Made by a program: the position numbers and the translations under genes. From assembly GCA_964580905.1 (NCBI GenBank), contig CAZOLR010000001.1:1-64000 (forward strand): a stretch of DNA of 64,000 nucleotides, read 5' to 3'. Below, piece after piece: positions 25,532-34,395 of the stretch; within the stretch, counting starts at the first letter, position 1; every line of letters begins with the position of its first letter. The DNA is from G041228335 sp964580905 (GTDB taxonomy: Bacteria; Pseudomonadota; Alphaproteobacteria; Puniceispirillales; UBA1172). The notes below the pieces were generated by a model, which searched no databases, was not told the DNA's origin, and saw only the letters and a list, made by a program, of their open reading frames with translations.

Positions 25532-27862
25532 GTGACGGAAATACCGCTCGGAAGCCGGGATGATATTCATGGAGGACATGGCGGAGAGACCAGCTCTCCG
25601 GTTGCATTCCCTATTCCCACCGGGGAGATCGGGTCAGTAACATTGTCCCCCTCAGGATCATTTGAAGCCGGCAGCTATCAGACCTTCACGCTGACCTACA
25701 CGGCAGGGAAATTCGGCATTGATGACAGCGGGTCCATGCGCGTGTGTTTCCGTTTCGCCAGCGACCAGACACGGCCGCAGTTTGAAAATCCGGAAGGTCC
25801 GAATTACACCACGATCACAGCATCCAACAACGCCGTGCTGCAATACCATTATGATCCCAAGGGCAATGTCCGCCCATGGGACAGGACACTTTATATCAAG
25901 GTTGTCCGCGGTTTTCTGAAAGAAGGCGATACAATCACCATCACGTTCGGTGATACCTCCGGCGGCTCACCGGGTATGCGGCTTCAGACATTTTGTGAAG
26001 ACAGTTACGAATTCCACACCCTGATCGATCCGATAGCGACGTTCAGCTATCAGCCGGTGCCGGAACAGCCGGTGATCCGTATCGTGCCCGGTATGCCGGA
26101 AAGGTATATTGCCATCGGCCCGACCATCCGTGCACCAGGGGAAAATTTTTCCATCCGCATCAAGGGCGAAGACAAATGGGGCAATCCTTCGGATAAATGC
26201 GATATAACACTGACCCCTGTTTCCGATCATCCGGTGGAAGGACTGCCGGAAAAAATATCTCTCCGGCCCGGGGCGTTTTCCGTCTCGATTGAGAATCTGA
26301 AGATCAAGGACGAAGCGGATGTCATGATCGCTTTTGCTGATGATGCCGGCAGGATACTCTGTACGACCAACCCAATGCGTATCCGGCTTGATCCCATCTC
26401 CCGTCATTTCTGGGCGGATCTGCATGGCCAGTCCGAAGAAACCATCGGCACGGGCTCGGCCGAGGAATATTTTGCCTTTGCCCGTGACAAGGCCTTCGTG
26501 GATGCAACCGGTCATCAGGGAAACGATTTCCAGATCACCCCCGAATTCTGGCGGCATCTTGATCATCTGACGGCAAAATACGATGAACCGGGCCGGTTTA
26601 TTGCTCTGCCCGGCTATGAATGGTCCGGCAATACCGGCCTTGGCGGGGACCGGAATGTCTATTTTCCTGAAGAAGGCCGTACCATCCGCCGCTCATCCCA
26701 CGCGCTGGTGGCAGATCGTTCCGATATCGAAACCGATTGCAATTCCGCAACCGAACTCTTTGAAGCCCTTGCCCGCAACGGGGAAGACGATGTGGTGATC
26801 TATGCCCATTGCGGCGGCCGCTATGCTGATATTGCGCTTGCCCATGACGGCAGGTTTGAAAAATCTGTCGAAATCCATTCCAGTTGGGGCACGTTCGAAT
26901 GGTTGCTTGAAGATGCGTTCAACCTAGGCTACCGGGTTGGGATAGTTGCCAATTCCGATGGCCATAAGGGTCGCCCCGGCGCCAGCTATCCCGGTGCATC
27001 GCTTTTTGGTGCCGTGGGCGGGCTGACCTGCTTCCTGATCCCTCAGCTTGATCGCGCGACAATGATGGGTGCGATCCGCAAACGTCATCACTATGCTACC
27101 ACCGGTGGCCCGCATGGCCGTCCTCTGGTCACGCTCAGGGCAGGGTTCTCATCAGCCGGTCATCTCTATCATGATGATCCCCGCCATGGCCGCGATAAAG
27201 GCTATGCCGCCGATCATGCCACCATGGGGGATATCGTCCATCTTCCGTCCGGCGAGGTGGAGCTCAATGTCGATATCCGCACAAGTTCGCCGATCGAACG
27301 GGTGGATCTCTTCAACGGGCTTGAACATCTGGAAACCATCCGGCCCTTCACGCAGGAGGACCTTGGCGCACGGATCAGGGTTTTGTGGGAAGGCGCGGAA
27401 TATCGCGGCAGGTTCCGGCAGGTTATCTGGGACGGGTCGGTGTTTCTTTCGGAAAATGAAGTGATTTCTTCCGGCGCCATCAATTTTTTCAATCGCGACA
27501 AAACTCTTGATCAGACGTCCCCGAATACGCTGTCATGGCGGGCGCTGACCACAGGCAATATCGGCGGATTTGATATGTGGCTGCGTGATCCCTATAGCGG
27601 CACGCTCAAGATTGAGACACCTCTTATCAAGGCGGGCGTCCCGATTGAAGAGATCGGCTATGAAGATGAAGTGTTTGATGCAAGCGGGGTGTTGCCGCGA
27701 TACCTCAAACTGTTCCGCCTGCCGGATGAAAACCCCCATCTTTCGATGACGATAAAGCGGCAGATCAGCCTGAGGCCTGAAGGCGATAATCCGGTCTATA
27801 TCCGCATCACTCAGGAAGACGGAACCCTGACCTGGACAAGCCCGGTCTATATCTATCGATGA
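25532..27862 (+). CDS. PHP/DUF3604-like large protein with altered metal motif
   Basis: 776-residue protein. The N-terminal 285 residues look beta-rich, Ig-like. Then comes a PHP-like region starting FWADLHGQSEETIG (293-306), with ATGHQGNDF, an LPGYEWSG Glu, YAHCGGRYAD and VANSDGHKG, as in DUF3604 proteins. The first motif reads DLHGQ (H298, Q300) where PHP enzymes have HxH, so the metal site is changed. The C-terminal 200 residues have a further beta-rich part. No signal peptide. GTG start with CAGGGAG upstream. Overlaps the next gene by ATGA. Hydrolase activity is likely but the substrate is unknown. Confidence 0.65.
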   Translation: MTEIPLGSRDDIHGGHGGETSSPVAFPIPTGEIGSVTLSPSGSFEAGSYQTFTLTYTAGKFGIDDSGSMRVCFRFASDQTRPQFENPEGPNYTTITASNNAVLQYHYDPKGNVRPWDRTLYIKVVRGFLKEGDTITITFGDTSGGSPGMRLQTFCEDSYEFHTLIDPIATFSYQPVPEQPVIRIVPGMPERYIAIGPTIRAPGENFSIRIKGEDKWGNPSDKCDITLTPVSDHPVEGLPEKISLRPGAFSVSIENLKIKDEADVMIAFADDAGRILCTTNPMRIRLDPISRHFWADLHGQSEETIGTGSAEEYFAFARDKAFVDATGHQGNDFQITPEFWRHLDHLTAKYDEPGRFIALPGYEWSGNTGLGGDRNVYFPEEGRTIRRSSHALVADRSDIETDCNSATELFEALARNGEDDVVIYAHCGGRYADIALAHDGRFEKSVEIHSSWGTFEWLLEDAFNLGYRVGIVANSDGHKGRPGASYPGASLFGAVGGLTCFLIPQLDRATMMGAIRKRHHYATTGGPHGRPLVTLRAGFSSAGHLYHDDPRHGRDKGYAADHATMGDIVHLPSGEVELNVDIRTSSPIERVDLFNGLEHLETIRPFTQEDLGARIRVLWEGAEYRGRFRQVIWDGSVFLSENEVISSGAINFFNRDKTLDQTSPNTLSWRALTTGNIGGFDMWLRDPYSGTLKIETPLIKAGVPIEEIGYEDEVFDASGVLPRYLKLFRLPDENPHLSMTIKRQISLRPEGDNPVYIRITQEDGTLTWTSPVYIYR

Positions 27863-28782
27863 CAGAAGAACGTCACATCCCTGCGATGGAAGAACCCATC
27901 AGATATATCGAAAGGACCCGCGCCTATTATCTCGCGCTTGGTTACGACAATCCCTATCGCTGGGCTCATTTTGAGACAACACCCTTCTGTCCTTTGAACA
28001 TGCCGCTGGCACAAGCGGAAGTGGCAATCGTGACCACCGCTGCACCGTATAATCCTGATGCCGGTGAGCAGGGACTGGGCGCGCCGTACAATGCGGCGGC
28101 CAAATTCTATAAGGTTTACGAAGGATCAACGGCCACGCCCCCTGATCTTCGCATCTCTCATATCGCCATTGATCGCGATCACACCACCGCCGAAGATTTA
28201 GGCACGTATTTCCCGCTCGAAGCTCTGAGGCAAGCAGAACAGGACGGGCGGATCGGCAAGGTTGCCGATGTCTTTTTCGGTCTGCCGACGAACCGGTCGC
28301 ACCGGCAAAGCCTTGAGGTGGATTGCCCTCAACTGGTCAGCCGGGTGCGGTCATATCCCATCGATGCGGCGGTGCTTTTGCCTAATTGTCCGGTCTGTCA
28401 TCAGTCGGTGGCGCTGGCGGCACGGGCACTGGAAGATGCAGGCATTCCGACGGTAATCATGGGATGCGCGAGAGATATAATCGAACATGTGGGCGTCCCG
28501 CGGTTTCTGTTCAGTGATTTTCCGCTTGGCAATGCGGCAGGCCAGCCCGGGGATAAGATGTCGCAACAGCAAACACTGGCGCTGGCGCTCGATCTGCTGG
28601 AGCAGGCTGAAACAGCGCGAACAACATGGGTCTCGCCACAGGTCTGGAAAGGCAAGACGGGCTGGAAAGCGGATTATTCAAACCCGGAAAGACTGACGCC
28701 GGAAGAGATTTCCCGGCGGAGGCAGGCATTTGATAAAGGCAAGGCTGAAGCCGCCCGCCTGAGACAGCAGGACAATACCTGA
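27859..28782 (+). CDS. GrdB/PrdB-like reductase subunit, Cys homologue
   Basis: 307-residue protein of the glycine/sarcosine/betaine/D-proline reductase selenoprotein-B family. It shows the family order: VTTAAPYNPDAG, YFPLEALRQAEQDGRIGKVADV, then NCPVCH (Cys177, Cys180) where PrdB has a Sec-G-T-C-H motif, then AGIPTVIMG and FPLGNAAGQPGD. Thus Sec is replaced by Cys giving CxxC. Classic members cleave C-N bonds in anaerobes; here no Grd/Prd partners are seen. Coupled (ATGA) to the PHP-like gene. Function unknown; redox or C-N chemistry is plausible. Confidence 0.72.
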   Translation: MTEERHIPAMEEPIRYIERTRAYYLALGYDNPYRWAHFETTPFCPLNMPLAQAEVAIVTTAAPYNPDAGEQGLGAPYNAAAKFYKVYEGSTATPPDLRISHIAIDRDHTTAEDLGTYFPLEALRQAEQDGRIGKVADVFFGLPTNRSHRQSLEVDCPQLVSRVRSYPIDAAVLLPNCPVCHQSVALAARALEDAGIPTVIMGCARDIIEHVGVPRFLFSDFPLGNAAGQPGDKMSQQQTLALALDLLEQAETARTTWVSPQVWKGKTGWKADYSNPERLTPEEISRRRQAFDKGKAEAARLRQQDNT

Positions 28783-28797
28783 TAAGATCATCCTCTT

Positions 28798-29808
28798 CTA
28801 GGCGGGGGAAAACAGCTCTATCCCGTCTTCATGGCGGGTCGTGAATTCCCCGAGATGAACAAGATGGCTGAGATGCGCCTTAGCTTCACCTGCGGCGAAA
28901 AACTGCTCATGCGGATTGAAAACACGCCCGAAGAGTATTTGCATGGCCATGGCGGTGGAAATCGGAGAGGTGGCCGCCGCATCACGCAGGATTTCAAGCC
29001 GCTCATGGTGGTGATGGATCAGCGCCCTGGCGCGTTGCCCGCCCTTCCGGAAAGGCCAGTCATGCCCGGGAAGGATCATCATCTCATCGGGCAGGTCGGC
29101 AACGCTCTCAAGATAGGTGAGGTACTGGCCCAGTTTATCGATTTCAGGATGCCGGAAATCAGCAGAGATATTCGGTGAAATTCTGGGCAGCAGGAAATCA
29201 ATGGCGATGTAGATGCCGCGCTCCGTATCGGTCAGGCCGATCTGCCCGGGGCTGTGGCCGCGGTCTGTGCGCGTTTCCCAGTTTCCATTCGCAGAAGTGA
29301 TGATATCTCCCGGGTGGAGAATATGCACTTTGCTAAGTGGCGTTACGTATTTCGCGTATCGGGCATCATCCTCGCGGGCATCGGTGATGGCGGCTTCATC
29401 AAGCCCGTAGCTCCTGTAGGCGGCCTCAAGTTTGTTCGCGAACTCTCCCGGCTTCAGGGAATTGAGTGTCCGCACCTGATTGTCTTCGTCTTCGCTCATC
29501 CATATATCAGCGCCGGTCCGGGCGGCCAGCGTGCCGGCATAGCCGATATGATCCACGTGATAATGGCTGACAATAATCCTGGAGACAGGTTTGCCTGCAA
29601 GAGGCCCTTCAAGGAGACTGTCCCAGTGTTCTGCTGTTTCAGGTGTGTTGATGCCGCAGTCGATCAGTATCCAGCTGTCGGCCGCATCCAGCGCATAGAG
29701 ATTGATATGATTGAGCCGAAAGGGCAGGTCAAAACGCATCCAGAAGACATCTTCGGCAACCTGACGCATCGTCCCTTTCGCGGGCGGATCAAAATCTATC
29801 TTTTCCAT
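28798..29808 (-). CDS. MBL-fold metallohydrolase
   Basis: 336-residue metallo-beta-lactamase-fold enzyme with the metal motif SHYHVDHIG (HxHxDH, near 91-99), a GHSPGQIGL His and PGHDWPF His. The C-terminal third is a helical extension (LACTB2-like winged domain in place of glyoxalase II tail). Usually hydrolyses a thioester, lactone or phosphodiester in the cytoplasm. It is tail-to-tail with the PrdB-like gene (15 bp). No clear ribosome site change or odd feature. Confidence 0.85.
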   Translation of the reverse strand: MEKIDFDPPAKGTMRQVAEDVFWMRFDLPFRLNHINLYALDAADSWILIDCGINTPETAEHWDSLLEGPLAGKPVSRIIVSHYHVDHIGYAGTLAARTGADIWMSEDEDNQVRTLNSLKPGEFANKLEAAYRSYGLDEAAITDAREDDARYAKYVTPLSKVHILHPGDIITSANGNWETRTDRGHSPGQIGLTDTERGIYIAIDFLLPRISPNISADFRHPEIDKLGQYLTYLESVADLPDEMMILPGHDWPFRKGGQRARALIHHHHERLEILRDAAATSPISTAMAMQILFGRVFNPHEQFFAAGEAKAHLSHLVHLGEFTTRHEDGIELFSPA

Positions 29809-30031
29809 TAAAGTCCCCGTTGATCAAGGAAAGCGGATATTATCGCGCCAGGGTGACATCGTTTTATGTGCGGAATGGTATCTGGGTCTTTCCGGTGCTT
29901 ACAACAATCAGAACATTCTACCTGCCTCATCCCAATTCAACAAGTGCACCGGGTGAAGGTGGGAGGCGTATTTTTCTCTTTTTATTTTATCCTGTCTCTA
30001 TTTATGGCACGATTGGAACTGGAGACAGATC

Positions 30032-30652
30032 ATGGCAGAAAATCCGTTTTTCAAACGTGTCTACAACAGCCATACCCATGATGAGATCATGGCGATTTAT
30101 GATGACTGGGCGGCAAGCTACGATGAAACCGTCCTGTCCCATGGCTATGTCACGCCGCAGCGATGTGCCGACGCACTGGCCTTGCTTGAAAAAGACTGCA
30201 GTATCCCGATACTCGATATTGGTTGCGGCACAGGTATTTCAGGTCTGGCGTTGAAGGATGCCGGCTTTACCTGCGTTACTGGAAGCGACATGAACGCAGC
30301 GATGCTGGAAAAAGCCAGAACCCATGAGGGGGTTTACAAAGACCTTCTTCTGGTCAGCGCGGAAAACCCTTTTGATTTTGAGCCCGGGACGTTCCGGCAT
30401 ATGACGGCGATGGGGGTGATCGCAACTGGCCATGCTCCGGCATCGACCATCAGGGATGTGCTGGAAAAGCTTCAGGTGGGCGGGATTTTCGTCTTTTCCC
30501 TTAATGATCATACCCTTGAATTCAACGAATATCCTGAGACGGTGGATGCGGTGGTGTCCGAAGGTCTGGCCGAACGTGTTTTTGACGAATACGGTGATCA
30601 CATGCCTGCGATCGGGTTGAATTCCCGTATTATTGCCCTGAAGAAAAGGTGA
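30032..30652 (+). CDS. Class I SAM-dependent methyltransferase
   Basis: 206-residue methyltransferase with motif I ILDIGCGTGISGLAL (about 56-70) and the GSDMNAAMLEKAR motif II strand. The overall pattern (MAIYDDWAASYDETV start) resembles METTL27/WBSCR27-like enzymes. The acceptor is unknown. ATG preceded by GGAGA. Its upstream spacer of 223 bp contains no convincing gene. Not obviously tied to the nucleoside genes that follow. Confidence 0.85.
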   Translation: MAENPFFKRVYNSHTHDEIMAIYDDWAASYDETVLSHGYVTPQRCADALALLEKDCSIPILDIGCGTGISGLALKDAGFTCVTGSDMNAAMLEKARTHEGVYKDLLLVSAENPFDFEPGTFRHMTAMGVIATGHAPASTIRDVLEKLQVGGIFVFSLNDHTLEFNEYPETVDAVVSEGLAERVFDEYGDHMPAIGLNSRIIALKKR

Positions 30653-30731
30653 TCATCGCGAATGGGCGGTTCCGTTTATGGCGAGAGCAGACCGATCTCG
30701 CACAAGAGATGAGGCTTGATGGGAGAGCAGA

Positions 30732-31592
30732 ATGAAAAACACACCTGAGACCACCCCGCCGGCAGACGCGGCCCGGCGCAAGGGAATTGAGCCGGTAATC
30801 TGCTACCCCGTGGATACGCTCTCTGCCCCGGATATGGATATGTACAGGACAGCACGGACATCCATGGAGAAAATCGACACCGTTATCGTCCCGCCGAGGG
30901 ATGCACGTTGTTTTGAGGTGCCCGCCGGTCATTTTTTCCGCATTGTCAGCAGTGAAGGCCCGCAGGTCGGGGATCTTAACCTCTGGTCGCGCGACAATCC
31001 GGGTGAAAAATTCTTTTCCGGAAAGACCCGCGCTCTTCATGGCACCCATCTTTCAACCGGAGACCGGATGTGGTCCAGTCTGCCGTATATGAGGCCCATG
31101 GCCACCATCACGCATGATACGCTGGACTGGTATGGATGGGATGAGTTTGGCGGTTCTGTCCATGATGTGATCGGCACCAGATGTGATCCCTATACGGCGC
31201 GTCTTCTCGGCGGTACCGATTACCACCACTGCTGCCATTCCAATCTGACACGAGCGCTCACGACTCATCTTGGAACGGATCTGCATGAGGCTGAAATGCT
31301 GGTGCATGATGTCCTGAATGTTTTCATGTGCACGGGTTTTACCCTTGATACGCATCAGTATTTCATGAAGGCAAGCCCTGTCCGCCCGGGTGATTTCATT
31401 GAATTCATTGCTGAAATTGATCTTATCGGCGGGTTATCCGCATGCCCTGGCGGGGATTGTTCCTCAACCCATTCCTCCGACACGGCGGCGTGTTATCCTC
31501 TGGTGGTCGAGATCTGGAGACCGGATCCGGAACTGATGGCAGGCTGGAAACCGGCACCTGCTTCGGCCTATGATCGTTCACACGGGATATAA
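30732..31592 (+). CDS. DUF1989 (urea-carboxylase-associated) protein
   Basis: 286-residue PF09347 protein. Seen: VPPRDARCFEVPAGHFFRIV, GPQVGDLNLW, and the Cys/His-rich stretch GGTDYHHCCHSNL plus GGDCSSTHS, which look like metal-binding ligands. Homologues lie beside urea carboxylase or transporters of nitrogen compounds and are thought to handle amide/urea-type substrates; activity is not firmly known. GGGAGAG precedes the ATG. It may be the first gene of the nucleoside operon (65 bp to the kinase), but could be separate. Confidence 0.8.
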   Translation: MKNTPETTPPADAARRKGIEPVICYPVDTLSAPDMDMYRTARTSMEKIDTVIVPPRDARCFEVPAGHFFRIVSSEGPQVGDLNLWSRDNPGEKFFSGKTRALHGTHLSTGDRMWSSLPYMRPMATITHDTLDWYGWDEFGGSVHDVIGTRCDPYTARLLGGTDYHHCCHSNLTRALTTHLGTDLHEAEMLVHDVLNVFMCTGFTLDTHQYFMKASPVRPGDFIEFIAEIDLIGGLSACPGGDCSSTHSSDTAACYPLVVEIWRPDPELMAGWKPAPASAYDRSHGI

Positions 31593-31657
31593 TGTATTCA
31601 TGTGCATGTCACCCTTGAAAATCATGTCACAATCCCTCACCACAACAGAGACAGGCC

Positions 31658-32527
31658 ATGGCGGTATATAACCTCGGATCAATCAATATCGATCACATCT
31701 ACACCATGCCGCATCTGGTCGGGCCCGGGGAAACCCTGGCGGCCACAAGCTATGAATCGGCCCTCGGGGGCAAGGGGGCAAACCAGTCTGTCGCCATCGC
31801 ACGGGCAGGTGGGGTGGTTCACCATGCCGGCATGATTCACTCCCGGGACGACGGATGGCTTTCCTCTATGGTCAGTGCCGGCGTAAACATTGATCATATC
31901 CTTCGCGGCGACAGCCCGACAGGCCATGCCATCGTTGCCGTTGATGATAAAACTGCGGAAAACCAGATTATTCTCGCCCCGCTCAGCAACGCATCCCTGC
32001 CTGAGGAACTCATCACTGATTTTCTTGCCGATGCCGGAGAAGGCGCGTGGGCACTGACCCAGAACGAAACAAATCTGACCGCGCCATTTCTGCGTGAGGC
32101 AAAATCCAAAGGGCTCAATGTATGCTACAGCGCGGCGCCTTTTGTTGCTGAGATTACGGCCGCGCTTCTGCCGCTTGTTGACCTGCTTATTGTGAATGCG
32201 GTTGAGGCGGAGGATTTGTCCGCGCATTGCGGCTCACCGCTCAAAGATCTCGGGATAAGGCATCTCATCGTCACCCTCGGGGGTGAGGGGGCCCGTTATA
32301 TCGGTTCGGAAGGTGAGTTTGCTGTTCCGGCCATTCCGGTGAAAGCGGTGGACACCACTGGGGCAGGGGATACCTATCTTGGCTATGTTCTGGCAGGGAT
32401 TGATGGCGGCGCCTCCATTGCCGATGCGATGAAAACAGCCTCACATGCGGCGGCTGTTCAGGTCACCCGCCCGGGGGCCAGTGCGGCGATCCCGTTCCGT
32501 GAAGAATTGCAACTCGATTTTTCCTGA
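31658..32527 (+). CDS. PfkB-family carbohydrate kinase (ribokinase-like)
   Basis: 289-residue PfkB kinase. N-terminal signature ESALGGKGANQSVAIARAGG and C-terminal DTTGAGDTYLGYVLAG, whose Asp is the catalytic base. It phosphorylates a sugar or nucleoside at a primary hydroxyl. Ribose released by the downstream nucleoside hydrolase (28 bp later) is the natural substrate here. The sequence is a little short for ribokinase but complete. Same strand as the whole nucleoside unit. Confidence 0.87.
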   Translation: MAVYNLGSINIDHIYTMPHLVGPGETLAATSYESALGGKGANQSVAIARAGGVVHHAGMIHSRDDGWLSSMVSAGVNIDHILRGDSPTGHAIVAVDDKTAENQIILAPLSNASLPEELITDFLADAGEGAWALTQNETNLTAPFLREAKSKGLNVCYSAAPFVAEITAALLPLVDLLIVNAVEAEDLSAHCGSPLKDLGIRHLIVTLGGEGARYIGSEGEFAVPAIPVKAVDTTGAGDTYLGYVLAGIDGGASIADAMKTASHAAAVQVTRPGASAAIPFREELQLDFS

Positions 32528-32554
32528 GCACAGGTGAGCAGAAGTGAGTTTGAA

Positions 32555-33508
32555 ATGACAGCCCAGAAAATTATTATCGATACAGACCCGGGAATTGATG
32601 ACGCCATGGCCATTCATTACGCCTTTGCTGACCCGAGGCTTGAGGTGCTGGGGCTGACCACGATCTTTGGCAATGTTTATGTGGAACAGGCAACCCGCAA
32701 CGCGCTCTTTCTGGCGGAACAGGCATCATATCCGGCGGTGGTGGCGGAAGGCGCGGAACGGCCGATGGCGATGGTGATGAACCCGCCGTCGCATTACGTC
32801 CACGGTGACGAAGGGTTTGGCCATATGCCTGCCGTGCGGCCTTCCCGGATGCCTGATCCGAGGCCGGCGCATATCTATTTGTCGGAAACATGCCGTGCCC
32901 ATAGCGGGGAGGTCATTATCTGTCCGGTGGGGCCGCTGACGAATATAGCAAGGCTGCTTGATTATGATCCGGATATCGTTCCCCATGTCAGAAAGCTGGT
33001 GATCATGGGTGGGGCGGTTGCATGCGAAGGAAATGTCACGCCCTTTGCCGAAGCGAATATATGGAATGACCCCCATGCGGCGGATCAGGTCTTTGCCGCG
33101 GGGTGGGATATTGATCTGATCGGTCTTGATATCACCCAGAAGATCAGATGCACCGCGGCTCATTTCAGCACCCTCGCTGAAACATCACCGGAAATTGGCG
33201 GGTTTCTGTCAGAAATTACAGGTTTCTATATTGATTTCTATCATGGTGTGGTGGGTGAGCATGTCTGCCTGATGCATGACCCGACGGCTCTGGTTGCCAT
33301 CACCAATCCGGAGCTTATCGGTTTTGAAGACATGCCGCTTGAGGTCATCACCGAAGGCGAGCGTATAGGCCAGACCATAAAGTCATCCTCACCACGTCAT
33401 CCGGTAAGGGTGGCGATGAAAGCCCGTATCGATGGTGTTCGTGATACATTTCTGGACATTTGCCGCGAAAGTGACAGAATGAAAATGTTGCGTGATTGCC
33501 CTCGATAG
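32555..33508 (+). CDS. Nucleoside hydrolase (inosine-uridine type)
   Basis: 317-residue enzyme that hydrolyses ribonucleosides to base and ribose. DTDPGIDDAMAI (9-20) is the Ca-binding hallmark, with PVGPLTNIARLL, MGGAVACEGN and a DPTAL region with the catalytic-site His (MHDPTAL). Start: ATG 32555 rather than the GTG seven codons upstream, because the IUNH start is MxxxKIIIDTDPG. It sits with transporter, kinase and cytidine deaminase, so it acts on imported nucleosides in the cytoplasm. Confidence 0.92.
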   Translation: MTAQKIIIDTDPGIDDAMAIHYAFADPRLEVLGLTTIFGNVYVEQATRNALFLAEQASYPAVVAEGAERPMAMVMNPPSHYVHGDEGFGHMPAVRPSRMPDPRPAHIYLSETCRAHSGEVIICPVGPLTNIARLLDYDPDIVPHVRKLVIMGGAVACEGNVTPFAEANIWNDPHAADQVFAAGWDIDLIGLDITQKIRCTAAHFSTLAETSPEIGGFLSEITGFYIDFYHGVVGEHVCLMHDPTALVAITNPELIGFEDMPLEVITEGERIGQTIKSSSPRHPVRVAMKARIDGVRDTFLDICRESDRMKMLRDCPR

Positions 33509-33542
33509 GGGTTTGGTTTCATGCCGGAGGAGAGTGGATTTC

Positions 33543-34376
33543 ATGCAGGTAAAAACAGTTGATTACAGGGCGGAAAATGCCCCGGCCATGCTGGCGGAAT
33601 CCTTGCGTGATACCGGCTTTGCCGTGCTTGCCAACCATCCTGTCTCAGCGGCCCGCATTGATGAAGCTTATGCCGCATGGGGTGGATTCTTTGCCGGTGA
33701 CAATAAAATGGACTGGTTGCGTGATCCTGAAAATCAGGACGGATATTTCCCCTTTCTTTCCGAAAACGCCAAAGATGCCAAAGCCAAGGATCTCAAGGAA
33801 TTCTATCATGTCTACAGCTGGGGGCGGGTGCCGGACAGCATTGCTGACCTGACCCGTGCTCTTTACGCGGATCTTGTTGCGCTGGGGCAGGAGTTGCTGG
33901 GCTGGCTTGACGCTGAAATGCCGGCGGAGGTGAGGGCAAAAATGACCGCGCCGCTTGCTTCCATGATGCAGGGCAGTGAGCAGAGTCTTTTCCGGATCCT
34001 GCATTACCCGCCGGTTGCCGACGGGATCGAAGCCGGCGCAATACGTGCCGCCGCGCATGAAGATATCAATCTGATCACGCTCTTGCTTGCCGGATCAAAG
34101 CCCGGGCTCGAAGCGATGGATCGTGCCGGGGAATGGCACAGCGTGTCGTGTGATCAGGGCATGATCACCATCAATAACGGGGATATGTTGTCTGTTGCGA
34201 CGGACGGGTATTATCCGTCGACAAAGCATCGGGTGGTTAATCCGGAGCAACAGGAAAACACCTCCCGGTATTCGATGCCGATGTTTTTGCACCCAAGACC
34301 AGATGCGGCATTGAAAGATGGATTTACAGCAGATATGTTTTTGCAACAGAGGCTGAAGGAAATAGGCCTCAAATAG
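33543..34376 (+). CDS. 2-oxoglutarate/Fe(II) dioxygenase (IPNS/isopenicillin-N-synthase-like)
   Basis: 277-residue DIOX_N/2OG-FeII protein. The facial triad is H172-x-D174 in AAHEDINLITLL and H229 in TKHRVVNP; the 2OG-binding pair is Arg242-x-Ser244. Start at ATG 33543; upstream codons lack homology. It lies inside the nucleoside operon (34 bp after the hydrolase, 19 bp before the receptor), so it probably oxidises a nucleoside, base or derivative. Precedent exists in pyrimidine deoxynucleoside and thymine dioxygenases of other organisms, but this one is not close enough to call. Confidence 0.85.
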   Translation: MQVKTVDYRAENAPAMLAESLRDTGFAVLANHPVSAARIDEAYAAWGGFFAGDNKMDWLRDPENQDGYFPFLSENAKDAKAKDLKEFYHVYSWGRVPDSIADLTRALYADLVALGQELLGWLDAEMPAEVRAKMTAPLASMMQGSEQSLFRILHYPPVADGIEAGAIRAAAHEDINLITLLLAGSKPGLEAMDRAGEWHSVSCDQGMITINNGDMLSVATDGYYPSTKHRVVNPEQQENTSRYSMPMFLHPRPDAALKDGFTADMFLQQRLKEIGLK

Positions 34377-34395
34377 ACATGGGAGTTCATTAGAA

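Noticed and set aside
27859..28782. Selenoprotein with in-frame UGA
   Set aside because: The Sec position is a Cys codon; no in-frame TGA and no SECIS-like hairpin was sought or needed.
29820..30081. Plus-strand open frames in the 29.8-30.0 kb spacer
   Set aside because: They run into the methyltransferase in another frame, have irregular composition and no ribosome site.
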